From assembly GCF_003002955.1 (NCBI RefSeq), contig NZ_PVTJ01000002.1, forward strand, positions 620,001 through 684,000: DNA of 64,000 nt. Reading direction: 5' to 3'. The notes below the pieces were generated by a model. That model ran no database searches and was not told the DNA's origin. It worked only from the letters and a program-made list of their open reading frames with translations. This document shows positions 1 to 7,809 of the stretch, piece after piece (within the stretch, counting starts at the first letter, position 1; every line of letters starts with the position of its first letter). Made by a program: the position numbers and the translations under genes. This DNA comes from Glycomyces artemisiae. Its GTDB lineage: Bacteria > Actinomycetota > Actinomycetes > Mycobacteriales > Micromonosporaceae.

Positions 1-2
1 CC

Positions 3-1787
3 GACCCGGCCCGCGGCGCGATGATCACCTCCGACACCCGGGTCGAGTGGGTCGGCGCCACGCGCGCCGCGGCGGACCTCCCCTCGGACCTGCCGCTGCC
101 CGCCGGCCGCACCCCCGGCGAACGCATGCCGGCCTCCTACGGCGGCACCGCGAGCGCGGCCCGGCCGCGCACCGAGTCGCAGGCGCCGCTGTCGAATACG
201 CCTGCGCCGCAAGCCGTCCCGGGCGTCGCCCCGATCCCGTACGACGAGCTCGCGGGCGCGAAGATCCCCGCCGAGGAGCTGCGCGAACTCCTCGACCTGG
301 GCTTCAACCACCGCGAAGTCCTCAAGGTCGTCGGCACCGACATGGCCCTGGGCGTGCTCGTCTCGGGCCCGTCGGGCGCCGGGAAGGCCACGGTCGTCCG
401 CTCGGTCGCCGAGGCGGTCGGCGCGCGCGTCAGCGAGGTCTCCGGCTCCGACCTCGCGGCCCTGGAGGCGAACGCCGCGGCCGACCGGCTCCGCTCGGCC
501 GTCGCCGCGCTCGCGGTCCCCGGGGTGCTGCTCGTCCGCGGCGTCGAGCACCTCGCGCCCGCCGGGCGCCGGACGCCGTTGGGCACCATGTTCGCCCGCC
601 TCGTCGAGGAGGTCCTCGCCGAGCCGGGCGAGCACGCCGTGGTCTGCACGACCGCGCGCGTCGAGGATGTGGACCCGACACTGCGCTCGCGTCTGGAGCA
701 CGAGGTCGTCGTGCCCATGCCCGACGCCGAGGCCCGCCGCGACCTCCTCGTGTACTTCACCCGCTCGATGAAGGTGGCCGAGGACGTCAAGCTCGAAGCG
801 GTCGCCCACCGCGCCCCCGGCTACGTCGCCTCCGACCTCGCGGTCATGGTCCGCGAGGCCGGGGTGCGGGCCGCCCTGCGCGCCAAGGACGGCGGGGCCA
901 CCGCGCTTCAGATCGCCGACTTCGACGGCGCCCTCGAATCGGTGCGGCCCACCAGCCTCGCCGGGGACTCGGTCGAGCTCGGCGGGCTCACCCTCGCCGA
1001 CGTCGGCGGCATGGAGGACCTGAAGCAGACCCTCACCGAGACCGTCCTGTGGCCCCTCACGTACCCGGACGCGTTCACGCGCCTGGGCATCGAGGCCCCG
1101 CGCGGCATCCTCCTGTACGGCCCGCCCGGCTGCGGGAAGACCTACATCGTGCGCGCGGTCGCAGGCGAAGGCCATGCGAACGTCATGAGCGTCAAGGGGT
1201 CCGAGCTGCTGAACAAGTGGGTCGGCGAGTCCGAGAAGAACGTGCGCGAGCTCTTCCGCCGCGCCCGCCAGGCCAGCCCCACCCTCATGTTCTTCGACGA
1301 GCTCGACGCCCTCGCGCCGGTCCGCGGGGCCGGGACCGACGGCGGCACCGCCGACCGCGTGGTCGCCGCGCTCCTCACCGAGCTCGACGGCGCCGAGGCC
1401 CTGCGCGACGTCGTGGTCGTCGGCGCCACCAACCGCCCCGACATGATCGACCCGGCGCTCCTGCGCCCCGGCCGCCTGGAGCGCCTCGTCTACGTGCCGC
1501 CGCCCGACGCGCGCGGGCGCGCGGACATCTTGCGCGCCAACGCGAAGAACGTGCCCTTCGCCGAGGACGTCGACCTCGACGCCGTCGCCGACGAGCTGTG
1601 GCTCTACTCCGCCGCCGACTGCGCCGCCCTCGTCCGGGAGGCCGCCCTCACGGCCATGCGCGAGTCCCTCGACGCGAGCATCGTCACCGCCGGTCACGTC
1701 GAGCAGGCCATGGAGCGGGTCCGGCCCAGCCTCGACCCCGAGCAGCTGGAGTACCTGGAGAACTACGCCCAGAACCGCGAGGGATAG
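3..1787 (+). CDS. CDC48/VCP-like tandem AAA+ ATPase (5' end outside window)
   Basis: Two AAA+ modules in series, as in Cdc48/p97-type unfoldases that use ATP to pull proteins from complexes; the substrate is unknown. The frame is open to the left edge and the first residues (TRVEWVG) look like the end of a CDC48 N domain. The ATG at 21 is therefore probably internal. Counting from it, module 1 (about 95-270) has a Walker A of GPSGAGKA, with Ala replacing Thr/Ser, and VLLVRGVEH where the Asp-Glu of Walker B should be. Module 2 (about 325-560) is intact: GPPGCGKT, FFDELDAL, GATNRPD, LRPGRLER. Only the second ring is likely to hydrolyse ATP. A hairpin follows the stop. Confidence 0.88.
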   Translation, partial: DPARGAMITSDTRVEWVGATRAAADLPSDLPLPAGRTPGERMPASYGGTASAARPRTESQAPLSNTPAPQAVPGVAPIPYDELAGAKIPAEELRELLDLGFNHREVLKVVGTDMALGVLVSGPSGAGKATVVRSVAEAVGARVSEVSGSDLAALEANAAADRLRSAVAALAVPGVLLVRGVEHLAPAGRRTPLGTMFARLVEEVLAEPGEHAVVCTTARVEDVDPTLRSRLEHEVVVPMPDAEARRDLLVYFTRSMKVAEDVKLEAVAHRAPGYVASDLAVMVREAGVRAALRAKDGGATALQIADFDGALESVRPTSLAGDSVELGGLTLADVGGMEDLKQTLTETVLWPLTYPDAFTRLGIEAPRGILLYGPPGCGKTYIVRAVAGEGHANVMSVKGSELLNKWVGESEKNVRELFRRARQASPTLMFFDELDALAPVRGAGTDGGTADRVVAALLTELDGAEALRDVVVVGATNRPDMIDPALLRPGRLERLVYVPPPDARGRADILRANAKNVPFAEDVDLDAVADELWLYSAADCAALVREAALTAMRESLDASIVTAGHVEQAMERVRPSLDPEQLEYLENYAQNREG

Positions 1788-1796
1788 CGACCCGAG

Positions 1797-1833
1797 GACG
1801 GACGGCCGCACCGGCTCGGTGCGGCCGTCCGTC
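1797..1833 (+). terminator. Hairpin terminator after the AAA+ gene
   Basis: A perfect 16-bp stem (1797-1812 with 1818-1833) and a 5-nt loop begin 10 bases after the stop codon. There is no T tract, which is common for actinobacterial terminators. Confidence 0.7.
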
Positions 1834-1873
1834 GCGTCTGCGAGCGGCACAGCGAGAGCACCCGTCAAAATTC

Positions 1874-1941
1874 GAGAGCACTGCTCTTGCATTTCCGGCA
1901 GGAGTGTGCGATCGTTGATCTCAACAGAGAGCACTGCTCTC
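1874..1941. promoter_or_regulatory. Pair of identical palindromic operators (TetR-type)
   Basis: The palindrome AGAGCACTGCTCT occurs at 1875-1887 and, extended to GAGAGCACTGCTCTC, at 1927-1941. The centres are 53 bp apart, about five helical turns, and the extended half-site TTCGAGAGCA shows that the two copies are inverted relative to each other. The second copy ends 22 bp before the epimerase ATG. Size and symmetry fit a TetR-family repressor. No TetR gene lies in the window, so the regulator is unidentified. Confidence 0.75.
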
Positions 1942-1963
1942 GAATGTGAGAAGGGATCTCCCA

Positions 1964-2905
1964 ATGACCGACCACGTCATCCTCGGCAAAGGCCAGATCG
2001 GCTCCACCGTCGCGGGCCTCCTCGCCGAGCGCGGCGAGCGCGTGCGCGTCCTCAGCCGCTCCGGCGGGCCCTCGCAGCCCGGCATCGAGCACGTCAAGGT
2101 CGACGCCCGCGACGCCGCCGCCCTCACCGCCGCCACCAAGGGTGCCGACGTCATCTACAACTGCGCCAACCCCGCCGGGTACCACCAGTGGGCCGACGAG
2201 TGGCCGCCCATGTTCGCCGCGATCCTCGCCGCCGCCAAAGCCCACGGCGCCGGCCTCGTCAACACCGGCAACCTGTACGTCTACGGCCCCGTCACCGCCC
2301 CCATGACCGAGCGCACCCCGCTCAAGTCCCCCGGCCACAAGGGCCAGATCCGCATCAAGATGTGGAACGACGCCATGGCCCTCCACGACAGCGGCGACCT
2401 CCGCTTCACCGAGGCCCGCGGCTCCGACTACTTCGGCCCCGGCGCCCTCGCCGACGCCATGCTCGGCGAGCGCATCGTCCGCCCCGTCGTCGAAGGCAAG
2501 GGCGTCAGCGTCCTCGGCGACCCCGACGCGCCCCACTCCTTCACCTACATCCCCGACGTCGCCCGCGCCCTCATCCGCCTCGGCGGCGACGACCGCGCCT
2601 GGGGCCGCCCCTGGCACGTCCCCACCGCCCCGGCCGCCTCCCAGCGCGAGATGATCGACGCCATGGCCCGCCTCCTCGGCCGCGGCCCCGTCCGCGTCGG
2701 CAGGATGCCCTGGTGGTTCCTCATCCACGTCGTCGGCATCGCCGCGCCCGCGATGAAGGGCATGGCCGAGACCCGCCACCAGTGGGACGGGCCGTACGTC
2801 ATGGAGTCGCAGGACTTCACCGACACGTTCGGCGACAAGCCGACCGACACCGACACCGCGCTGGCCGAGACCCTGGAGTGGTGGCGCCGCCGCCTCGCCG
2901 CCTGA
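1964..2905 (+). CDS. NAD(P)-dependent epimerase/dehydratase-like oxidoreductase
   Basis: A 313-residue atypical short-chain dehydrogenase. The N-terminus VILGKGQIGSTVA carries a Rossmann glycine motif for NAD(P). The central NTGNLYVYGP segment resembles the strand leading to the active site of epimerases, without a clear YxxxK pair. The substrate cannot be read. The ATG at 1964 is chosen over a GTG at 1946 because a purine-rich GAGAAGGGA (1948-1956) sits at the right spacing. The gene stands alone behind the duplicated operator at 1874-1941, so it is probably an inducible detoxification or secondary-metabolism enzyme. That role is inferred. Confidence 0.8.
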   Translation: MTDHVILGKGQIGSTVAGLLAERGERVRVLSRSGGPSQPGIEHVKVDARDAAALTAATKGADVIYNCANPAGYHQWADEWPPMFAAILAAAKAHGAGLVNTGNLYVYGPVTAPMTERTPLKSPGHKGQIRIKMWNDAMALHDSGDLRFTEARGSDYFGPGALADAMLGERIVRPVVEGKGVSVLGDPDAPHSFTYIPDVARALIRLGGDDRAWGRPWHVPTAPAASQREMIDAMARLLGRGPVRVGRMPWWFLIHVVGIAAPAMKGMAETRHQWDGPYVMESQDFTDTFGDKPTDTDTALAETLEWWRRRLAA

Positions 2906-3007
2906 CGTCCGCTGTTCGTGGACAGTTCACCCGGGGGCAAGCAACCGGCCACGGCCCCGGGGCGTTCTCACGGCATAGTCACGCTCCCGCCCAGAGGAAG
3001 TGAGCCC

Positions 3008-4024
3008 ATGCGCCTGTCGCCTCTCGTCCCGGCTTCGATCAAGCGCCGCCTGCGCCGCGCCGCCCCGCGGTCCAAGGAGTTCCTGCACGTCATCGCCACC
3101 CGCCACGGGATCGGCGTGTTCGACGAGCAGTGGTTCGCCTACCGGCAGCTCATGATGGAGCACCTGACGCTCGCCTCGCTCGACGCCCAGGCCGACCGCG
3201 ACTTCGTCTGGGTGATCGGGGTCGACCGCGACATGCCGCCCGAGGCCCGCAAGCGCCTCGACGGCATGGCCGAGGGCCGACCCTGGATCCGGATCGCCGA
3301 GACCGAGCTCAAGCGCGACTTCGTGCCCGACCTCGCGGCCTGGGTCCGCGCGGAGGCCAAGGCCCGCAAGCGGGGCTGGGTCCTCACCACCCGCCTCGAC
3401 GACGACGACGCGATCCACCGCGACCTCACCGGCCGGCTCCACGCGGAGGCCGCCGCGTACCTCGCCGCGGGCAACAAGGCGCCCGCGATCCTCTCTCCCG
3501 TCCTGGGCTGCAACTGGGTCCCGTCGAAGGCCGCCGGGCACCGCGCCTACCACCACAGCCCCTCGATCGGACTGAGCCTCCTGGAGCACGCCTCGGACCC
3601 GGGCACGGTCTACCGCAACAACCACCGCACGCTCGCGCAGGTCCTCGCCCCGTGGAACTACAACGTGCGCCACCTCGACGGCGAGACCATGTGGTGGCTC
3701 TACGCCCACACCGGCCTGTCCCACATGCAGAGCGAGGGCTCGGACCGCATGGACAAGGTCGCCGGCCACCGCCGCGCGTTCAAACTCGACGCAGCACGAC
3801 TGGCCCCGTTCGGCGTCACCGCCGAAGGGGCCAGGATCATCCGCGAGACCCCCGAGCCGGAGGTCGGCGGCACGCTGTTCGAGCTCAACCGCCGCGGCCT
3901 CGACCTGGAGGACGAGATCCACGCGCTGCGCGACGCCGCCCGCGGAGGGGACGAGGCCGCCCGCGAGCGGATCGCCGAACTCCACGCGAAGCGCCGCGCG
4001 ATGCACGAGGACCTGATCCGCTAG
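3008..4024 (+). CDS. Putative rhamnosyltransferase-family glycosyltransferase
   Basis: A 338-residue protein resembling the putative rhamnosyl transferase family (PF11316 type). The run RLDDDDAIHRDL near residue 131 is the probable DXD-like site for metal and sugar nucleotide. The N-terminus has a basic stretch (IKRRLRRAAPRSK) before HVIATRHGIGVFDEQW. There is no signal peptide, so it should act in the cytoplasm on cell-surface or exported glycans; the acceptor is unknown. The ATG at 3008 follows GAGGAAG with good spacing. No other glycan genes are nearby. It converges on the acetyltransferase, with 9 bp between the two stop codons. Confidence 0.7.
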   Translation: MRLSPLVPASIKRRLRRAAPRSKEFLHVIATRHGIGVFDEQWFAYRQLMMEHLTLASLDAQADRDFVWVIGVDRDMPPEARKRLDGMAEGRPWIRIAETELKRDFVPDLAAWVRAEAKARKRGWVLTTRLDDDDAIHRDLTGRLHAEAAAYLAAGNKAPAILSPVLGCNWVPSKAAGHRAYHHSPSIGLSLLEHASDPGTVYRNNHRTLAQVLAPWNYNVRHLDGETMWWLYAHTGLSHMQSEGSDRMDKVAGHRRAFKLDAARLAPFGVTAEGARIIRETPEPEVGGTLFELNRRGLDLEDEIHALRDAARGGDEAARERIAELHAKRRAMHEDLIR

Positions 4025-4033
4025 GCGCGCTTC

Positions 4034-5074
4034 CTAACCGAGCTTCTTCTGGCTCAGCTTCTTCTGATAAACGGCGTCGCGGCCCGCGAGGCGGTATCCG
4101 ACCGCTTCGTTGATGGCGATCATGTGCGAGTTCGACTCCGCGTTCCCGGTCCACACGTAGCGCATCCGCGGGCGCCATTCGCGCACGCGCCGCTGGTTGG
4201 CGATCTTGAGGACGAGGCCGAGCCGGTGGCCGCGGAAGCGCGGGTCGACGATCGTGTCGCCCTGCGTGCAGTGCTCCTCCTCGCCGCCCTCGACGAGGAT
4301 CTCGGTGTGCCCGGCGATCTCACCGCTCTCCTTGTGCCGCACGACGACGTGGAGGCGCAGGTCGCCCTTGAGTCGCTGGAGGCGCTCCGTCTCGCGCACG
4401 TGGCCGCGGTCGATCACGGCCTCCTGGAGGTCCCAGTCGCCCAGCGGCATGTCGGTGTACATGCGGGCCTGCATGTACGCGACCCCGTCGACGAGGTCGT
4501 CGGGCGCGGTGTTCTCGTAGGCGATCACCTCGAAGTCCGCCGACCGCTCGCGCGCCTCGCGCCACAGCCGCTCAAGGGCCTCCTCGTCGACCGCGTCGAG
4601 GTCGCAGCGGCGCACGAGGCCCTGAAGCGACCGCTGGTAGCCCTTGTGGACCAGGAACGGCCCGCCGTCGCCGCGGACCAGCGGCGACGCCTCGCTCGGC
4701 TCGTCGAGCCAGCTGGAGATCGTGGTCCGCCCGTCTTCGGCGGCGCGCTCCTCGGCGTGCCGCAGCAGCGCCGTGGCGACCCCGCGGCCGCGGTGGTCGG
4801 GGTGCACGCTGAGGGAGAACATGGCGAGGTGGGTGTTGTCGCGGTCCGAGAGGGACAGGCGCAGACTGCCGAGGACCACCCCGTCGCAGACGGCCGCCCA
4901 GAACTCGTCGCGCTGGTCCCGGCCGGCGACGACGAGGGAGGTCAGCCGCCGCAGCGGGTGCTGCGGGCGCAGTCCCTGGAAGTCGTGGGCCTCCACGGCC
5001 TGGTGCGTGGCGAGCCAGGACTCGACGAGCGCGTGGTTCGAGGGGTCCACCGGGACGATGTCGAAATGCGTCAT
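4034..5074 (-). CDS. Tandem-domain GNAT N-acetyltransferase
   Basis: A 346-residue protein with two GNAT folds. The first carries the acetyl-CoA loop VHPDHRGRGVATALL near residues 90-105, and the second carries IVDPRFRGHRLGLVLK near residues 275-290. Acetyl transfer to an amine is the family reaction; double-GNAT proteins include mycothiol synthase and many uncharacterised enzymes, and this one cannot be assigned. The ATG at 5074 begins MTHFDIVPVDP. A longer frame to 5206 adds only an unconserved, low-complexity leader. The C-terminus ends in a short repeat (QKKLSQKKL) encoded by two near-identical 12-nt units. Confidence 0.8.
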   Translation of the reverse strand: MTHFDIVPVDPSNHALVESWLATHQAVEAHDFQGLRPQHPLRRLTSLVVAGRDQRDEFWAAVCDGVVLGSLRLSLSDRDNTHLAMFSLSVHPDHRGRGVATALLRHAEERAAEDGRTTISSWLDEPSEASPLVRGDGGPFLVHKGYQRSLQGLVRRCDLDAVDEEALERLWREARERSADFEVIAYENTAPDDLVDGVAYMQARMYTDMPLGDWDLQEAVIDRGHVRETERLQRLKGDLRLHVVVRHKESGEIAGHTEILVEGGEEEHCTQGDTIVDPRFRGHRLGLVLKIANQRRVREWRPRMRYVWTGNAESNSHMIAINEAVGYRLAGRDAVYQKKLSQKKLG

Positions 5075-5449
5075 GGCCTGAGCCTGGCAGAGGGGTGCGA
5101 CGGGGGCAAGCGGATAGCCGCGGCTCAAGGCGAAAAGGTTTGGGGGAGCAGGGAACCGGGAATGCGAACACCGGGGGCTTGGTCGGGAGACCGCAGTTCC
5201 TGACACCGGCTGGCGCTGCTCGACACGTTCTAGCCCCAGGACTCGCAGTCAACCGGGTGAGTGGCGACAGGACGTCTGCGGCCTCCCGCAAGAAGAATTC
5301 TTGCTCATTCAGTGAATACGGTCAAGACCCGAACTTCTCTTGTTTTTGTCGGGTACCCGACACTTCACTTCACATCGGTCACTGAGAGTGATAATTTCAG
5401 GAGTTCGGAAAGCGTTTTACGAGCACGGATTCCGAACTCCTCACTCCAC
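5075..5449. other. Intergenic region with lower GC and several palindromes
   Basis: This gap of about 375 bp separates the acetyltransferase (start at 5074, minus) from thrC (end at 5450, minus). It is visibly less GC-rich than its surroundings, especially 5260-5450. It holds the palindrome GTCGGGTACCCGAC near 5350, a CAAGAA/TTCTTG inverted pair near 5290 and the 12-bp inverted repeat listed separately. The small open frames here lack coding character and ribosome binding sites. It should include the acetyltransferase promoter, which I could not locate. Confidence 0.5.
5399..5441 (-). terminator. 12-bp inverted repeat after thrC
   Basis: AGGAGTTCGGAA (5399-5410) is exactly complementary to TTCCGAACTCCT (5430-5441), with a 19-nt loop. 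It begins 9 bases past the thrC stop on the minus strand, where a terminator is expected. There is no T tract. Confidence 0.55.
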
Positions 5450-6712
5450 TCAGGAAACTAGAATCCCCGCGTCCTTCGCCGCTTTCAGCGACGGCTTCAC
5501 AGTATGCGTCGGCCCCACCAGGGACGACACCGCGTCCAGTGTCTTCAGTCCCTCACCGGTGTTGTAGATGACGGTCTCGGCCTCCGGGTCGAGGCTCCCC
5601 GCCTCCAGAAGCTTACGGAGCGTAGCGACGACGACCCCGCCGGCCGTTTCAGCGAACACGCCGGTGGTCGCGGCGAGAAGCTTCACTCCTTCGCGGATCT
5701 CGTCGTCGGAGACCTTCGCCATCCCGCCGCCCGTCGAGCGGCACGCCTCGATCGCGTACGGCCCAGCCGCCGGGTCGCCGATGTTGAGGCTCTTCGCGAT
5801 CCCCGTGGGCTTCACGGGCGTGATCACGTCGGTGCCCGCGCTGAACGCGTCGGCGATCGGGCTGCACCCGGCCGACTGCGCCCCGAACACCCGGACCTTC
5901 CCCGGGGCCGTCAGGCCGATCTCCGCGGACTCCTCGAACGCCTTGTGGATCTTGGTCAGCAGCTCGCCCGAGGCCATCGGCACCACGACCTGCTCCGGCA
6001 GCCGCCACCCGAGCTGCTCGGCCACCTCGTACCCGAGGGTCTTCGAGCCCTCCGCGTAGTACGGGCGGATGTTCACGTTGACGAACGCCGTCGACTCGAA
6101 GTCGTCGGTCTCGGTCAGCTCCGAGCACAGCCGGTTCACGTCGTCGTACGAGCCCTGCACGGCCACGAGCGTGCCGCCGTAGATCGCCGACTGCACGACC
6201 TTCCCCGGCTCCAGGTCCGAGGGGATGAACACGATCGACGGGACGCCCGCGCGCGCCGCGTGCGCCGCCACCGAGTTCGCGAGGTTCCCCGTGGACGCGC
6301 ACGCGAACCGGTCGAACCCGAGCTTCACGGCCGCCGACACCGCGGTCGACACGACCCGGTCCTTGAACGAGTGGGTCGGATTCGCGCTGTCGTCCTTGAC
6401 CCACAGCTTCCTCATGCCGAGGGCCTTCGCCAGGTGCTTCGCGTCGATGAGCGGGGTCAGGCCCGGGTTCAGGCTCACCCGGTCCTCGGGGTGGACGCCG
6501 ACCGGCAGCAGCGGCGCGTACCGCCAGATGTTCTGCGGGCCCGCCTCGATCTGCTCCCGCGTCACCTTCGCCAGCTCGTCGAGGTCGTAGTCCACTTCGA
6601 GCGGCCCGAAACACTGCCAACAGGCGTGCTGGGCGACCAGGTCGTAGGTGGCGTTGCAGTTGCGGCAGACCAGGCCCTTGGCGGGGCTGTCTTCAAAGAG
6701 AGCATTGGACAT
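5450..6712 (-). CDS. thrC: Threonine synthase
   Basis: Converts O-phosphohomoserine to threonine with pyridoxal phosphate in the cytoplasm. The 420-residue protein has the usual length. It begins with a four-cysteine ribbon (VCRNCNATYDL, then HACWQC) and carries NPTHSFKDR, whose Lys (about residue 117) should bind PLP. ASTGNLANSVAAHAA is the phosphate-binding loop. The ATG at 6712 lies 9 nt after GGGAGGAG. The leader is a SAM-I riboswitch whose closing stem touches this ribosome binding site, so expression is probably set by S-adenosylmethionine. The gene stands alone, followed by an inverted repeat. Confidence 0.95.
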   Translation of the reverse strand: MSNALFEDSPAKGLVCRNCNATYDLVAQHACWQCFGPLEVDYDLDELAKVTREQIEAGPQNIWRYAPLLPVGVHPEDRVSLNPGLTPLIDAKHLAKALGMRKLWVKDDSANPTHSFKDRVVSTAVSAAVKLGFDRFACASTGNLANSVAAHAARAGVPSIVFIPSDLEPGKVVQSAIYGGTLVAVQGSYDDVNRLCSELTETDDFESTAFVNVNIRPYYAEGSKTLGYEVAEQLGWRLPEQVVVPMASGELLTKIHKAFEESAEIGLTAPGKVRVFGAQSAGCSPIADAFSAGTDVITPVKPTGIAKSLNIGDPAAGPYAIEACRSTGGGMAKVSDDEIREGVKLLAATTGVFAETAGGVVVATLRKLLEAGSLDPEAETVIYNTGEGLKTLDAVSSLVGPTHTVKPSLKAAKDAGILVS

Positions 6713-6727
6713 GCGAGAAGGCTCCTC

Positions 6728-6842
6728 CCTCATCTTTCCCGCTCGTGGCGGGCCGGATTTGGCACCTGCCGCAACGCCGTTAGGCGTGCCGGTGGTTGCC
6801 GCAGCGTCGCAGGGCCGGACCCCTCGGCTGCTCTGGATGAAG
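6728..6842 (-). promoter_or_regulatory. SAM-I (S-box) riboswitch upstream of thrC
   Basis: Read on the minus strand, the conserved S-box core is present in order: TTCATCCAGAG, GAGGGGTCCGGCCC, CGGCAACC, GGTGCCAAATCC and GGGAAAGATGAGG. P1 pairs CTTCATC (6842-6836) with GATGAGG (6734-6728). P4 pairs CCCGC with GCGGG. The last two G residues of P1 are also the first two of the thrC Shine-Dalgarno GGGAGGAG (6729-6722). Control of translation initiation is therefore the simplest model, and no separate terminator stem is visible. S-boxes usually shut genes off when SAM is abundant. Confidence 0.9.
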
Positions 6843-6852
6843 TACGAGCGAA

Positions 6853-6882
6853 ATGCTACGGGTGTGTCACCGGAATCGGCAA
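6853..6882 (-). promoter_or_regulatory. thrC promoter
   Basis: TTGCCG (6882-6877), 18 nt, then TAGCAT (6858-6853). The predicted start of transcription, near 6846, falls just before the riboswitch. Confidence 0.6.
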
Positions 6883-6921
6883 CAACCGTTCCAACTTCCG
6901 AGACGAGACGCGCGGAGCCGT

Positions 6922-7809
6922 CTAACGGCCCGCCCGGGTCGCCTCCCACACCGCGCGCGCGTCCGCCGTCCCGGCCACGTCGTGGACCCGCACGCCCCAC
7001 GCGCCCGCCTCGAACGCCAGCACCGACGTCGCCAGCGTCGCGGCCTCCCGCTGCCCCACCGGCCGCGGCTTCCCGCTCTCGTCGCCCAGGAGCCGCCCCA
7101 GGTACGACTTCCGCGACGACCCGAACAGCACCGGGTACCCCAGCGCCACGAACTCGTCCAGGTGCGCCGACAGCTTCCAGTTGTGCTCCGCGGTCTTCGC
7201 GAACCCCAGCCCCGGGTCCAGGATCAACTTGTCCCGCTCCACGCCGTTGTCCAGTGCCGCCTCGGCCCGGTCCTCCAGCTCGGCCTTCACGTCCGCGACC
7301 ACGTTCTCGTACTTCGCGAGCTGCTGCATGTCAGCCGAGTGCCCGCGCCAGTGCATGAGCACCCACCGCACGCCCGTGTCCGCGACGACCCGCGCCATGT
7401 CCGGGTCCGCGAGCCCGCCCGACACGTCGTTGACGACGCTCGCGCCCGCCCCGATCGCCGCCGCCGCGACCGCCGCGCGGGTCGTGTCGATCGAGACCGC
7501 AAGGCCCCGTTCGGCGAGCGCCGCGATCACGTCGACCACCCGCGCGGTCTCGGTCGCCGCGTCCACCCGATCCGCGCCCGGCCGCGTCGACTCGCCGCCC
7601 ACGTCGATGAGGTCGGCGCCGTCGGCCGCCATCTGCTCGCCGTGCGCGACCGCATCAGTGAAGTCGAGGTAGCGCCCGCCGTCGGAGAACGAGTCGGGGG
7701 TGATGTTGAGGATCCCCATGATCTGCGGGCGGGCCGGCCCGGTCCCGGCGCTGTGCGGTGTGGTCACGGAACCGACGTTACCCGCGCCGGGCGCGGGAAC
7801 GCCTCGCAT
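6922..7809 (-). CDS. folP: Dihydropteroate synthase
   Basis: Condenses p-aminobenzoate with dihydropterin pyrophosphate in folate synthesis. Family motifs are clear: IMGILNITPDSFSDGG at the N-terminus, DVGGESTRPGA, the segment DPGLGFAKTAEHNW, and LFGSSRKSYLG near the C-terminus. The ATG at 7809 is taken as the start because it overlaps the upstream stop as TAATG, which suggests coupled translation. A GTG at 7767 would remove 14 residues and begin closer to known homologues, and neither has a strong ribosome binding site. No other folate gene is in the window. Confidence 0.92.
   Translation of the reverse strand: MRGVPAPGAGNVGSVTTPHSAGTGPARPQIMGILNITPDSFSDGGRYLDFTDAVAHGEQMAADGADLIDVGGESTRPGADRVDAATETARVVDVIAALAERGLAVSIDTTRAAVAAAAIGAGASVVNDVSGGLADPDMARVVADTGVRWVLMHWRGHSADMQQLAKYENVVADVKAELEDRAEAALDNGVERDKLILDPGLGFAKTAEHNWKLSAHLDEFVALGYPVLFGSSRKSYLGRLLGDESGKPRPVGQREAATLATSVLAFEAGAWGVRVHDVAGTADARAVWEATRAGR

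Noticed and set aside
1865-2779. Long open frame antisense to the epimerase, and similar frames antisense to many genes
   Set aside because: High-GC coding DNA yields long shadow frames on the other strand; these have skewed Ala/Gly/Arg/Val composition, no ribosome binding sites and no motifs.
5095-5567. Several small plus-strand frames in the low-GC gap before thrC
   Set aside because: No Shine-Dalgarno, no family resemblance, and the last one runs into the thrC coding region on the other strand.
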